64,000 nucleotides of DNA from Bacteroidota bacterium (GTDB lineage Bacteria; Bacteroidota; Bacteroidia; AKYH767-A; 2013-40CM-41-45): the NCBI GenBank assembly GCA_016708785.1, contig JADJFC010000006.1:194416-258415 (forward strand), in the 5' to 3' direction. This document shows, piece by piece, positions 8,274 through 17,035 of this stretch. The position numbers and the translations under genes are program-made. The notes under the pieces are model-generated. The model did no database searches. It was not told the origin of the DNA and saw nothing but the letters and a program-made list of their open reading frames with translations. The stretch's first letter is position 1. Every line of letters begins with the position of its first letter.

Positions 8274-8816
8274 TTAATTTCTTGCCTCCGCTTTATCAGT
8301 GTATGTTTTACGCTTTCCGTCTGCACGAAATCTTTCTACCAATGAATCTACTTTATCAAGACTTAAATTTTCGTAATAGTCTGCTCCTACCTGCATCATC
8401 GGTGCTGTACCGCATGAACCTAAACATTCAACAGATTTCAAAGTGAACATTCCATCTGAAGTTGTTTGTCCGGTTTTGATGTTCAACTTTTTCTCCAAAT
8501 GAGAAATTACATCTTCAGCACCTAACAACCAGCATGAACTTGTTCTGCAAACTTCTATCACACATTTTCCAACAGGCTTCATGTTGAACATTGAATAGAA
8601 TGATGCAACTTCATAAACTTCTACTGGAAGAATTCCAATTACAGAAGCAACATAATCCATCGTCTCACTACTCAACCATCCATCAAATTCCGCCTGAGCG
8701 ATATGCAGAATTGGAATCAATGCTGATTTTTGTTTTCCTTCAGGATAACGTTTCATCATTCTCTGTACAAGAGCAAGTGATTCGTCACTGAATTTTATTT
8801 CTTTACCGTTATTCAT
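8274..8816 (-). CDS. nuoE: NADH-quinone oxidoreductase subunit E (2Fe-2S)
   Basis: A thioredoxin-fold 2Fe-2S protein of 180 residues that pairs with NuoF. The four ligands are visible: Cys90 and Cys95 (CRTSSC) and Cys131 and Cys135 (CLGSC). It has the usual N-terminal helical region (YPEGKQKSALIPILHIAQ). It is located between nuoD and nuoF as in standard nuo operons. Length and motifs are normal. Confidence 0.96.
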   Translation of the reverse strand: MNNGKEIKFSDESLALVQRMMKRYPEGKQKSALIPILHIAQAEFDGWLSSETMDYVASVIGILPVEVYEVASFYSMFNMKPVGKCVIEVCRTSSCWLLGAEDVISHLEKKLNIKTGQTTSDGMFTLKSVECLGSCGTAPMMQVGADYYENLSLDKVDSLVERFRADGKRKTYTDKAEARN

Positions 8817-8843
8817 TTTTCTTCGGTCAAAATATTTTTTCGA

Positions 8844-10052
8844 TCAGGCGTCTAATTCGCCTGCAATTACATTCATAGAACTCATTGTCAAAATTGCATC
8901 ACTTAAGAATGCACCTTTGATCATTTCTCGATAAGCTTGGTAATAGATATAACAAGGACGACGGAAATGTAATCTGAAAGGTTGGCGACCGCCATCACTA
9001 ATCAGATAGAAACCTAATTCACCATTTCCACCTTCAACACAATGATACACTTCGCCTTTTAGAACATCTGTTTCTCCCATTACAATTTTGAAATGGTAGA
9101 TCAATGCTTCCATGTTATTATAAACATCTTCTTTCGGAGGCAAATAGAATGATGGAATATCAGCATGGAAAGAAGTTTTGTCTTGCAACTTTTCTATTTT
9201 TTCCATTGCTTGTCGTATGATTGACATGCTCTGATACATTTCTTCTTCACGAACCATGAATCGATCATATGTATCACCATTTTTTCCGATTGGAATTTCA
9301 AATTCGAAATCCTGATAAGACGAATACGGATTCATTACACGAACATCGTAATCCACTCCGGCAGCACGAAGATTCGGACCACTGAAACTATAATTCAATG
9401 CACGCTCTGCTGAAATTGGTCCGCAACCAATGGTGCGATCCATAAATATTCTGTTACGCACTAAAAGTTTTTCAAATTCTTTTAGTCCTGCAGGAAGGTC
9501 GGTAACTAGTTTTTTTATTTTACGCCATGCAGTTTCATTGAAGTCTCTTTCGAAACCACCAATGCGACCTATGTTTGTTGTTAAACGAGCACCACAGATC
9601 TCTTCGTAAATTTCATAAATGTCTTCACGCCACTGAAAAACATAAAGAAAACCTGTCATTGCACCGGTATCAACTCCGATCACACTATTGCAAACAAGAT
9701 GATCGGCAATTCGAGCAAGTTCCATGATGATGACACGCATGTACTCTACACGTTTCGGCAATTCCGCACCGATCAGTTTTTCAACTGTCATGTGCCAGCC
9801 CATATTATTGATCGGCGACGAACAATAGTTCAAGCGATCAGTAAGTGGTGTTACCTGATAAAACGGTTTATGCTCTGCCAATTTTTCAAAAGCACGATGG
9901 ATATATCCAATCGTTGGTTCAGAATCAACAATGATCTCACCATCCATTGTCAACACGTTTTGAAAGATACCGTGTGTTGCCGGATGTGTCGGTCCAAGAT
10001 TAAGCGTTGTGTATTGCTTATTATCTTCTTGTATCGCTGGTTTTGATTCCAT
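8844..10052 (-). CDS. nuoD: NADH-quinone oxidoreductase subunit D
   Basis: The 49-kDa-type subunit of the quinone-binding Q-module, 402 residues. The conserved opening LNLGPTHPATHG and the quinone-site region (GYIHRAFEKLAEHKPFYQ) are present, as is the C-terminal DAILTMSSMNVIAGELDA. NuoC and NuoD are separate genes here, not fused as in Escherichia coli. It lies in order between nuoC and nuoE. Confidence 0.97.
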   Translation of the reverse strand: MESKPAIQEDNKQYTTLNLGPTHPATHGIFQNVLTMDGEIIVDSEPTIGYIHRAFEKLAEHKPFYQVTPLTDRLNYCSSPINNMGWHMTVEKLIGAELPKRVEYMRVIIMELARIADHLVCNSVIGVDTGAMTGFLYVFQWREDIYEIYEEICGARLTTNIGRIGGFERDFNETAWRKIKKLVTDLPAGLKEFEKLLVRNRIFMDRTIGCGPISAERALNYSFSGPNLRAAGVDYDVRVMNPYSSYQDFEFEIPIGKNGDTYDRFMVREEEMYQSMSIIRQAMEKIEKLQDKTSFHADIPSFYLPPKEDVYNNMEALIYHFKIVMGETDVLKGEVYHCVEGGNGELGFYLISDGGRQPFRLHFRRPCYIYYQAYREMIKGAFLSDAILTMSSMNVIAGELDA

Positions 10053-10100
10053 TTTATATTTTTTGATTGTGATGATCAGTGAAGATCACACATCATTCTA

Positions 10101-10631
10101 CTAATTAAGTTTTTTGAAATTGGCTTTGTCACGACCAAACATTGTATCGTCTTTGTCGTAACGCGTCAGATCTTCGACAGGGTATTCTTTTCTCATTGGA
10201 TGATAATCCATGTCTTCAACGTTGAGTATACGAGTCATTTTCGGATGACCTTTGAAACGAATTCCATAAAAGTCAAATGCTTCGCGCTCCATCCAATTTG
10301 CTGAAGAGAATATCGGAATCAATGAATCGAATTGAAGATCGTTCAATGTTGTACTTGCTTTGAAACGAATACGAAGATTGAAGACCAGACTATGAAGTTG
10401 ATACATCATAGTAAAAGGTTTCGGTTGATCAGGAGTATGAACTCCGCAAGCTGTTGTCAGATAACGAAATTGAAACCGTTCATCATCATACAGAAATCGA
10501 AAAAGAGAAACGAGAATACTTTTATCGATTGTAATAACTGTAAAATCGTACTGTTGCTCCTTACTTAAAATTGCATCACCGAATTTTTCATTGATGGCTT
10601 CTGCAACTTGATCTATTGTGGGCTTATCCAT
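10101..10631 (-). CDS. nuoC: NADH-quinone oxidoreductase subunit C
   Basis: The 30-kDa-type subunit, 176 residues. The C-terminal signature reads WMEREAFDFYGIRFKGHP followed by HPMRKEYPVED, which is diagnostic for NuoC. It scaffolds NuoD in the Q-module. It begins 6 nt after the nuoB stop. It has a normal length for an unfused NuoC. Confidence 0.96.
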   Translation of the reverse strand: MDKPTIDQVAEAINEKFGDAILSKEQQYDFTVITIDKSILVSLFRFLYDDERFQFRYLTTACGVHTPDQPKPFTMMYQLHSLVFNLRIRFKASTTLNDLQFDSLIPIFSSANWMEREAFDFYGIRFKGHPKMTRILNVEDMDYHPMRKEYPVEDLTRYDKDDTMFGRDKANFKKLN

Positions 10632-10637
10632 GATTAA

Positions 10638-11198
10638 CTATTCTATTCCGTAAGAAGCTAAGAGCTGTTTGTATTCAGGAGAATTTCTGCGACGTAACGA
10701 TTCATTTTGAATCAATGTCTGAATGCTCATCACTCCTTCAAGAATTTGTTCAGGACGTGGAGGACAACCGGGAACATAAACATCGACAGGAATGATATGA
10801 TCGATTCCTTGAAGTACAGAATACGAATCGAAAATTCCGCCGCTCGATGCACATGCTCCAACAGACAATACCCAACGTGGTTCAGCCATTTGTTCATACA
10901 CCTGACGAAGAACCGGTCCCATTTTTTTTGCAATCGTTCCCATTACCATTAACAGATCCGCTTGACGAGGAGAGAAACTTAAACGCTCTGATCCGAATCG
11001 TGCTAGATCGTATGTTGATGCCATTGTTGCCATAAATTCAATTCCGCAACAACTTGTTGCAAACGGCAATGGCCAGATTGAATTTTTTCTAGCTAATCCA
11101 ACGACGTGATCAAGTTTCGTTGCAAAAAATCCCGGGCCTTCAAATCCGGCAGGAGCTTGTACGATGTTGACATTGGATGCTGATTGTATATCTTTCAT
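10638..11198 (-). CDS. nuoB: NADH-quinone oxidoreductase subunit B (4Fe-4S N2)
   Basis: The N2-cluster subunit. The ligands are Cys50/Cys51 (ATSCCGIEF), Cys116 (VGACASSGG) and Cys145 (VPGCPPRPE). I chose ATG 11198 (MKDIQSASNV..., 186 residues). The longer open frame to 11336 runs through the end of nuoA and encodes nothing conserved. A purine-rich stretch (AAAGGAAGAA) precedes this ATG. The gap to the nuoA stop is 17 nt. Confidence 0.96.
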   Translation of the reverse strand: MKDIQSASNVNIVQAPAGFEGPGFFATKLDHVVGLARKNSIWPLPFATSCCGIEFMATMASTYDLARFGSERLSFSPRQADLLMVMGTIAKKMGPVLRQVYEQMAEPRWVLSVGACASSGGIFDSYSVLQGIDHIIPVDVYVPGCPPRPEQILEGVMSIQTLIQNESLRRRNSPEYKQLLASYGIE

Positions 11199-11215
11199 TT
11201 CTTCCTTTCTAAAAA

Positions 11216-11587
11216 CTATTCCCACTTCAATGCGCCTTTTCTGATGATGTAGAAAAATCCTGTTAGTAGTAAACCCATAAATAAAAACATCTCTAACAAA
11301 CCCTGAACACCAAGTGTTTTGAAATTCACAGCCCAAGGGTACATAAATATGACCTCAACGTCGAATAAAACAAAGAGAATTGCGACAAGGAAGTATTTGA
11401 TTGAGAAGGGGATACGGGCATTTCCTTGTGGTTCAATACCACATTCGAAGGTCTCCAATTTTACCTTTGATTTTCGCTTGGGTCCCAGTAAATGAGTTGC
11501 GACCATTGTAGTGACAACGAACCCTGCAGCCACTAAGAATTGAATAAATATTGGAAAGAAGTCGGAGGTTTGACTGGAAGTACCCAT
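11216..11587 (-). CDS. nuoA: NADH-quinone oxidoreductase subunit A
   Basis: A three-helix membrane subunit of 123 residues. The conserved loop ETFECGIEPQGNARIPFSIKYF is followed by the second helix LFVLFDVEVIFMYPWA. It is first in the operon. A TAnnTTTG box lies 39 nt upstream, and a small hairpin (CAGAT/ATCTG, 11601-11616) falls in the leader. Confidence 0.96.
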   Translation of the reverse strand: MGTSSQTSDFFPIFIQFLVAAGFVVTTMVATHLLGPKRKSKVKLETFECGIEPQGNARIPFSIKYFLVAILFVLFDVEVIFMYPWAVNFKTLGVQGLLEMFLFMGLLLTGFFYIIRKGALKWE

Positions 11588-11625
11588 TTTTGATGAAATT
11601 CAGATGTTTTTATCTGAATAACTGG

Positions 11626-11633
11626 CAAATTTA
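11626..11633 (-). promoter_or_regulatory. Bacteroidota-type -7 box for the nuo operon
   Basis: The minus strand reads TAAATTTG, an exact TAnnTTTG match, 38 nt before the nuoA ATG. No clear -33 TTG is visible about 20 nt further upstream. It is the only exact box I saw close to nuoA. Confidence 0.5.
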
Positions 11634-11890
11634 AGGTTTTTTGGTTCTGAAATCTTTTAAATGTGGCTTTTTTTTGTCACTCATACAGGTTAGTTTAAAA
11701 GAAAATAAGAGGAAGCTATAAACTACTACTTATTAACAACTTAACAAAAATTCTTATTCGACATTTACAGTTAACATCAATTTCTTTTCACGAAGATTTT
11801 ACTAATCAGATGCAGGGAAGGCGTATATTATAGATAGTAGAAATAATATAATCCATTAGGATAAAATATCTATTGTTCAGATGTGATTAT
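11634..11890. other. Gene-free gap upstream of nuoA
   Basis: About 260 bp of AT-rich sequence between nuoA and the hypothetical gene 11891-12502. I see no ORF with coding character and no strong terminator. It probably holds upstream promoter elements of the nuo operon and the 3' end of the neighbouring transcript. Confidence 0.4.
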
Positions 11891-12502
11891 TTATTCCTTA
11901 TGTTTTTCCTTTTCTGCTTTTGCAATCAAAAGGTTTTTTCGAAATGATTCTTTTTCTTCATTTCCCGGATATGAAACTTCAAAAGTTTCTAAGTCCATTT
12001 CAAATGGAAGTATTAAAGCATCTGATGTTATTTCTTCAACATAACCGAAAACTTTCTGGTCATTGCAGCTATTCATATGTACACCATCTACGTCTGATGG
12101 ATAAATAAAATGTGCGGGTTCAATTATTTTAATCAAATCACAACCCTTAAAAACGTAAATCCATTTAAAATCAGAATATAAAATGTAATTAAATTTTTCA
12201 CAATAAAGTACGCTCATGATACTCTGATTATCATCAACGCACACAATTAATTCTTTCATTGTTAAATTCAGAAGATAACCATATCCGCTTGCTAAAATGA
12301 AAGCCGTTTTATTATCTCGATCTATTATAATTTGATCATCTCCTTTTTCATATCCTTTGCAAAATGATGCGATCCATTTATTTTCATCAGTCTCTTCGAA
12401 TTCAATCAAAATATTATACGATGAAAATTTTCCGAAATGAATCACATTCTTTGTTTCTGATGATGATATTTCATGTAAAATTTTTGCATTCATAGTCTCC
12501 AA
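11891..12502 (-). CDS. Hypothetical protein, 203 residues
   Basis: I do not recognise the family. The protein is soluble and acidic, with no signal peptide or membrane segment. It is rich in alternating hydrophobic beta-strand patterns (SSYNILIEFEE, KTAFILASGYGYLLNL, NYILYSDFKWIYVF) and ends in a lysine-rich helix (LLIAKAEKEKHKE). The composition is consistent with a cytoplasmic beta-propeller-like or immunity-like fold, but that is only a guess. The codon content is lower in GC than the adjacent nuo genes. It is monocistronic and divergent from the tetR gene. Confidence 0.6.
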   Translation of the reverse strand: METMNAKILHEISSSETKNVIHFGKFSSYNILIEFEETDENKWIASFCKGYEKGDDQIIIDRDNKTAFILASGYGYLLNLTMKELIVCVDDNQSIMSVLYCEKFNYILYSDFKWIYVFKGCDLIKIIEPAHFIYPSDVDGVHMNSCNDQKVFGYVEEITSDALILPFEMDLETFEVSYPGNEEKESFRKNLLIAKAEKEKHKE

Positions 12503-12681
12503 TAATAAAATCTATCCAAGGTATTTCTTTACAATATAAGTCTCCTCATCGAAGAAATAATAAATACATTTTCATTTTTTTTCGCATTTGTAAAGGCCAA
12601 AATAGATTACTTCCCTATAGTCATTTTTTTTCTAGTTATTGATTTACAATATTATATGAATGTTAAAGCTGCATTTTTAAA

Positions 12682-12714
12682 TTAAACACTTGTTTAACTT
12701 AAACGTTTGTTTAA
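12682..12714. promoter_or_regulatory. Two tandem TetR-type operator palindromes
   Basis: TTAAACACTTGTTTAA (12682-12697) and TTAAACGTTTGTTTAA (12699-12714) are 16-bp palindromes sharing outer half-sites TTAAAC/GTTTAA, with centres 17 bp apart. The second overlaps the -7 box TAATTTTG. The size and symmetry fit dimeric TetR-family repressors. I infer autoregulation of the downstream tetR-emrA-emrB operon. Confidence 0.75.
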
Positions 12715-12719
12715 TTTTG
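12712..12719 (+). promoter_or_regulatory. -7 box of the tetR-emrAB operon
   Basis: TAATTTTG is an exact TAnnTTTG match ending 24 nt before the tetR ATG. Its first three bases lie inside the second operator palindrome, so bound repressor would block polymerase directly. Confidence 0.65.
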
Positions 12720-12743
12720 CCCCCAAAATAATGCAAAACTAGA

Positions 12744-13382
12744 ATGGCAGAATTAACAGTCAGTAAAAGAAAGAAAGAACGGATCCTAGAAGTATCGGAA
12801 GAACTGTTTGCAGAGTTTGGCTATGATCGAACTTCTGTGAGAATGATTGCACAAAAGGCAAACATCAACATTGCAATGATCTCCTACTATTTCGGCTCGA
12901 AGGAATTACTTTTCACTGAATTGGTAGAATATCGTGCATTGAGTTTTCGTCTACGGTTACAGGATATTCAAAAGGAGATTGAAGATCCAATGAAACAAAT
13001 TGAAATGATGATCGATGGTTACGTCGATAAAGTTTTTGTCAATCACCGTTTTCACAAAATTCTGCATCGACAAATTTCATTACAGAATTCTTCTGAATTG
13101 AATGTACAGATCCAATCGATTCTAATGAAGAATATCAACGAAGTAAAAAACATCATTGAATCAGGCATAAAGAAAAAAGTGTTTCGCCAGGTTGATGTGG
13201 AATTTTTAATCATCACGTTTTTTGGAACTGTCTCGCAATTTTCTAATTCAAGTGGATTATCACTTAGCCTTCTTAATCTTGATCAGGGAATGCATTTAAC
13301 GCAGATTCCGGAAATGAAAAGCAGGATGAAAAAATACCTGACTGAGCTTTTTGCAAAGTACCTACTTATAACTAATAATTAA
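12744..13382 (+). CDS. TetR/AcrR-family transcriptional repressor
   Basis: A 212-residue regulator. The N-terminal helix-turn-helix is classic (ERILEVSEELFAEFGYDRTS, then IAQKANINIAMISYYFGSKE at roughly residues 12-55). The variable C-terminal domain would bind a ligand or drug. It is the first gene of an operon with EmrA- and EmrB-type efflux genes, and two palindromes cover its own promoter. Autorepression relieved by an efflux substrate is the likely mode. The ligand is unknown. Confidence 0.92.
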   Translation: MAELTVSKRKKERILEVSEELFAEFGYDRTSVRMIAQKANINIAMISYYFGSKELLFTELVEYRALSFRLRLQDIQKEIEDPMKQIEMMIDGYVDKVFVNHRFHKILHRQISLQNSSELNVQIQSILMKNINEVKNIIESGIKKKVFRQVDVEFLIITFFGTVSQFSNSSGLSLSLLNLDQGMHLTQIPEMKSRMKKYLTELFAKYLLITNN

Positions 13383-13423
13383 TAACGAAAAGTGAATAAT
13401 TACATCGATTAAGAAGCGGTGCT

Positions 13424-13474
13424 ACTTACCACTCACCAATTACAAATTACCTTTTACCACTTTACCACTCACCA
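13424..13474. repeat. Short-period array (TTACCAC-like 7-mers) between tetR and emrA
   Basis: The stretch reads as consecutive heptamer variants: TTACCAC, TCACCAA, TTACAAA, TTACCTT, TTACCAC, TTTACCAC, TCACCA. There is no opposite arm. The complementary word family (GGTGAGT, GGTAATT) appears at 28090-28125. It lies within the operon, ending 9 nt before emrA. Confidence 0.8.
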
Positions 13475-13483
13475 AAATAAAAA

Positions 13484-14524
13484 ATGGAAACTCCAGAACC
13501 AAAAAAGAAAAAGAAAATCGTACCGATCATATTAGTATTGGTCGTCGGACTGATCTTATTTTATGTATTTAACAAGATCACTTATGCTCGTCATCATGAG
13601 GATACGGATGATGCGCAAATTGACAATGATATCAATCCGGTGATGGCAAGAATTACCGGTTATGTTGATCAAATTCGATTTGAGGACAATCAACTTGTAC
13701 ATAAAGGCGACACACTTGTTTTGCTGGATGACCGTGACCTACAGATCAGAGTTGAACAAGCAGAAGCTGCTTTGGAAAATGCAAAAGCAGGCGTAACAGT
13801 TGCTGAAGCAAATGTGAGTTCAGCCATAGCCAACTTTGAAACTGCTAAATCGACGTCGGAAGCAAGTCGTATTCGTGTTTGGAAGGCAACAACTGATTAC
13901 ACTCGTTATGAAAATCTGTTAAAGGATAAAGCCATTGCACAACAAAAGTTTGATGTAGCAAAAGCAGAAAAGGAATCAGCAGAAGCAGGGCAAGTAATTG
14001 CACAACATCAACAAGCGGCAGCAAGCGCTATGGTCGAGGCAGCGAAAAAACAAATTTCTGTGGCAAATGCAAATGTGACACTGAAGCACGCAGATCTTGA
14101 TTATGCAAAACTCCAATTGTCGTACGCTACTATTATTGCGCCGGCATCAGGACTTGCTTCTAAAAAAAGCATTCAACCCGGACAACTTGTGAATGCAGGT
14201 GCAAATCTTTTTGCCATTGTGTCTAACAACAGCGTTTATGTTGTTGCCAATTTCAAAGAAACACAACTTGAACAAATGCAAAAAGGAAATTCCGTCGAAG
14301 TTATTGTGGATGCCTATCCAAACACCAAATTGGAAGGCACTATTGATAATTTCTCTGCGGCAACAGGAGCAAAATTTTCTCTTCTCCCACCCGACAATGC
14401 AACAGGAAACTTTGTGAAAGTAATCCAAAGGGTACCGGTTAAAATTATTTTGAAAAATTCAGAAGCGCTGAAGGATAAGTTGAGGCCGGGGATGTCGGTG
14501 AAGGTGTCTGTGAAGGTAAGCTGA
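13484..14524 (+). CDS. EmrA/HlyD-family membrane fusion protein
   Basis: A periplasmic adaptor of 346 residues. The order is a basic N-terminus (EPKKKKKIVP), one membrane anchor at about 12-31, a first barrel/lipoyl half (IRFEDNQLVHKGDTLVLLDD), a long alanine-rich coiled-coil hairpin at about 90-205, and a second lipoyl half (IIAPASGLASKKSIQPGQLV). It ends with a beta-barrel domain (GNSVEVIVDAYPN). It would link the EmrB-type pump downstream to an outer-membrane channel. No TolC-family gene lies in this operon. Confidence 0.92.
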   Translation: METPEPKKKKKIVPIILVLVVGLILFYVFNKITYARHHEDTDDAQIDNDINPVMARITGYVDQIRFEDNQLVHKGDTLVLLDDRDLQIRVEQAEAALENAKAGVTVAEANVSSAIANFETAKSTSEASRIRVWKATTDYTRYENLLKDKAIAQQKFDVAKAEKESAEAGQVIAQHQQAAASAMVEAAKKQISVANANVTLKHADLDYAKLQLSYATIIAPASGLASKKSIQPGQLVNAGANLFAIVSNNSVYVVANFKETQLEQMQKGNSVEVIVDAYPNTKLEGTIDNFSAATGAKFSLLPPDNATGNFVKVIQRVPVKIILKNSEALKDKLRPGMSVKVSVKVS

Positions 14525-14605
14525 TTCAAAGTTAAAAGTATTTTAGAAAAATAAATCGCTGCCCAAAGTAAAAAATAAATTACCAATAAATTATCAAAAG
14601 CTCTA

Positions 14606-14650
14606 GGTTCAAGGCCAACTTTGAACTTTGAACTCAGAACTTTGAACTCA
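14606..14650. repeat. Short-period array (TTGAACT 7-mers) between emrA and emrB
   Basis: Repeats of TTGAACT, TTGAACT, CAGAACT and TTGAACT follow a partly complementary GGTTCAAGG segment at 14606-14614, so a weak hairpin can form. It ends 5 nt before the emrB start codon. Its sequence differs from the tetR-emrA array but the period is the same. Confidence 0.75.
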
Positions 14651-14655
14651 AAAAA

Positions 14656-16206
14656 ATGCCCGAACAAGGTTTCAATAAATGGATCATCACGTTCACCGTG
14701 ATCATGGCGTCGTTGCTGGAGTTGATCGATACAACTGTGGTCAACGTTTCTATGCCGCAGATCATGGGGAATTTGGGGGCGACGTTAGAGGATGTCGGTT
14801 GGCTTGTTACTGCATATGCTGTTGCCAACGTAATTATTCTTCCAATGTCAGGATGGCTTTCTGCGAAATTCGGAAGGAAAAATTACTTCATTTTTTCAAT
14901 TGTACTCTTTACTGTCGCTTCATTCTTTTGTGGTAATGCAGATAATATCTGGGAACTTGTCATCTTCCGTTTCATTCAGGGAATTGGTGGTGGTGCTTTG
15001 CTTGGAACATCACAATCAATTTTAGTAGAGACATGGCCGAAAGAACAATTAGGAATGGCTACTGCAATGTTTGGACTCGGAGTAGTTGTCGGTCCGACTT
15101 TAGGCCCAACTCTTGGCGGGTACATCACAGATCATTTTTCTTGGCCGTGGATCTTTTACGTGAACATTCCACTAGGGGTAATTGCTGTTCTATTAAGTAT
15201 GGCTTACATCAAAGATTCAAAAGTCGTTCAGAAGATAGGAGCCGTCGATTGGGCCGGAATATTTTTTCTAATCCTTGGAGTTGGTTCACTTCAGGTTGTA
15301 TTGGAAAAAGGTGAAGGCGAAGATTGGTTTCAAACGCCATACATTTCTGTATTGACTGCATTATCCGTTATTGGAATTGCATTATTTATCTGGCGAGAAT
15401 TAACTGCTGAACATCCGATTGTTAATCTCCGCATTCTGAAAAATCGTGAATTGTCCATCGGAATGTTCACGACATTCATTCTTGGCTTCGGATTATTCGG
15501 ATCGGTATTCGTGTTTCCAATCTTCTGCCAAAATTTACTTGGCTTTACGGCTCAACAAACAGGAGAACTTTTAATCCCAGGCGGTCTGGCAACTATATTC
15601 ATGATGCCAATGGTAGGTAAATTGTTGCAGAGAAAAGTTCCACCCCAGATCATGGCAACCGGAGGATTCATTCTCTTCTTTATTTTTACGTATCTAATGT
15701 CAAACTCAAGTTTGTCGTCAGGAGAAAGCGATTTTTATCTGCCCTTGATCATTCGCGGAATGGGCTTAAGTTTATTGTTTGTCCCTTTGACAACACTTGC
15801 ACTTGGCTCATTAAAACCTGAAAACATTGCGCAAGGAACAGGACTGAATAATATGATGCGACAACTGGGTGGTTCATTCGGTGTTGCTCTTGTAACAACA
15901 TTTATCCATTTACGTCACGCGCATCATCGCAGCGATCTTATCGAACATATCAATCCATTCAATACTGCATTCAATGAACGTTTTCAGGCATATTACCACA
16001 ACTTTCTTTCCAGAGGATTTGATCCTGCGAAAGCGGAACAACTAACTTACAAAGCAATTGACCTAACAGTTGTAAAGCAAACGTATTTGATGACGTATAT
16101 GGATGCTTTTTGGTTCATTGGGGTGTTTTTCATTACTTGTATTCCGCTGCTATATCTTCAAAGATTTAACAGGAGTGCGAAGATTTCTGCTGCGGATGTG
16201 CATTAA
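14656..16206 (+). CDS. EmrB/QacA-type (DHA2) MFS multidrug transporter
   Basis: A 516-residue transporter with about 14 membrane segments, as usual for the drug:H+ antiporter 2 family. The opening shows the D1 motif (LLELIDTTVVNVSMPQI). Motif A is WLSAKFGRKN and motif C is GLGVVVGPTLGPTLGG. Together with the adaptor encoded just upstream it would form a tripartite exporter using the proton gradient. The substrate is not predictable. It is the last gene before a strong terminator. Confidence 0.92.
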   Translation: MPEQGFNKWIITFTVIMASLLELIDTTVVNVSMPQIMGNLGATLEDVGWLVTAYAVANVIILPMSGWLSAKFGRKNYFIFSIVLFTVASFFCGNADNIWELVIFRFIQGIGGGALLGTSQSILVETWPKEQLGMATAMFGLGVVVGPTLGPTLGGYITDHFSWPWIFYVNIPLGVIAVLLSMAYIKDSKVVQKIGAVDWAGIFFLILGVGSLQVVLEKGEGEDWFQTPYISVLTALSVIGIALFIWRELTAEHPIVNLRILKNRELSIGMFTTFILGFGLFGSVFVFPIFCQNLLGFTAQQTGELLIPGGLATIFMMPMVGKLLQRKVPPQIMATGGFILFFIFTYLMSNSSLSSGESDFYLPLIIRGMGLSLLFVPLTTLALGSLKPENIAQGTGLNNMMRQLGGSFGVALVTTFIHLRHAHHRSDLIEHINPFNTAFNERFQAYYHNFLSRGFDPAKAEQLTYKAIDLTVVKQTYLMTYMDAFWFIGVFFITCIPLLYLQRFNRSAKISAADVH

Positions 16207-16211
16207 AAAGG

Positions 16212-16240
16212 AAAGCCGGTCAATTCAGACCGGCTTTTTT
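16212..16240 (+). terminator. Intrinsic terminator of the tetR-emrAB operon
   Basis: The stem AAAGCCGGTC (16212-16221) pairs perfectly with GACCGGCTTT (16228-16237) over a 6-nt loop and runs into a T-tract. It begins 6 nt after the emrB stop. The A-rich 5' flank also suits termination of the converging minus-strand operon. Confidence 0.9.
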
Positions 16241-16277
16241 GAACCTACTAACTTTATTCACAAAAAAATATTCACTC

Positions 16278-16982
16278 TTATAATTTCGAAATCTCCCCAC
16301 TCCCAATGATCTTCGAAGAAATTTTTCCCGGCTCCTGTACGTAATGCACATTCCCGCTTCCCGTGATGGTTACATTCAGATCATTTTTTACATCAACTGT
16401 ACTTGTTCCACTTCCACTGATCGCAACTGCACTTGAAAAACAATTCAGTTCATGTGCATTGATGTTTCCGCTTCCGCTAATACGATAATCTGTTTCTGCT
16501 GAACCGCCATTGAGAACCAAATTTCCTGAACCTGACAGATTTGCTTTCAGTGATTTACTGTTCACCATCACTCTGATATCGCCTGAACCTGATAATTTGA
16601 TATTCATGAAATCACATAGAAACTGACTGCGTGTTACTATATTTCCTGAACCCGTAAGCTCGAGAAGACAAAGATCTTTTACGGTAATATAAATTGTAAC
16701 CGGCTTTGTGTATTTGATATTGTCTTCGTCATCGATTACCAGCGAATTGTTTTTTACTGTCGTGTTAATTTTTCCGAGGAGATTATCTTCTGCCTCAACA
16801 CGAACTTCCTGAACATCGCCTTGTGTTACATATACATTTGCTGCACTTTTCAATTCGATACCGCTGAATGATTCTAATTGGCGGACTTCTGATGTTATTT
16901 TTCCTGAACCTTCTGTACGACAACCGTATGAAGTTGTAGTTAGGAGAAGGATTGATGCTAGGATTAAAAGATTTGTTTTCAT
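16278..16982 (-). CDS. Head-GIN domain (DUF2807) lipoprotein
   Basis: A 234-residue protein with a lipoprotein signal (lipobox TSYGC). It then has the GIN-domain pattern FSGIELKSAANVYVTQG and repeated GSGNI/GSGDI turns that form a beta-solenoid (TGSGNIVT, SGSGDIRV, SGSGNLVL, SGSGNINA). The family is common on Bacteroidota surfaces and has no established function. It is last in an operon with an ECF sigma factor, its anti-sigma and a larger GIN protein, which suggests an envelope-stress output. Confidence 0.88.
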   Translation of the reverse strand: MKTNLLILASILLLTTTSYGCRTEGSGKITSEVRQLESFSGIELKSAANVYVTQGDVQEVRVEAEDNLLGKINTTVKNNSLVIDDEDNIKYTKPVTIYITVKDLCLLELTGSGNIVTRSQFLCDFMNIKLSGSGDIRVMVNSKSLKANLSGSGNLVLNGGSAETDYRISGSGNINAHELNCFSSAVAISGSGTSTVDVKNDLNVTITGSGNVHYVQEPGKISSKIIGSGEISKL

Positions 16983-17035
16983 TTTGATTTAATTGTGTGA
17001 TTTAACTATTTAGTAAATTTATACTTTATGAGAGA

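Noticed and set aside
10638..11336. 232-residue form of NuoB
   Set aside because: The extra 46 residues overlap nuoA and are not conserved. ATG 11198 fits the family start.
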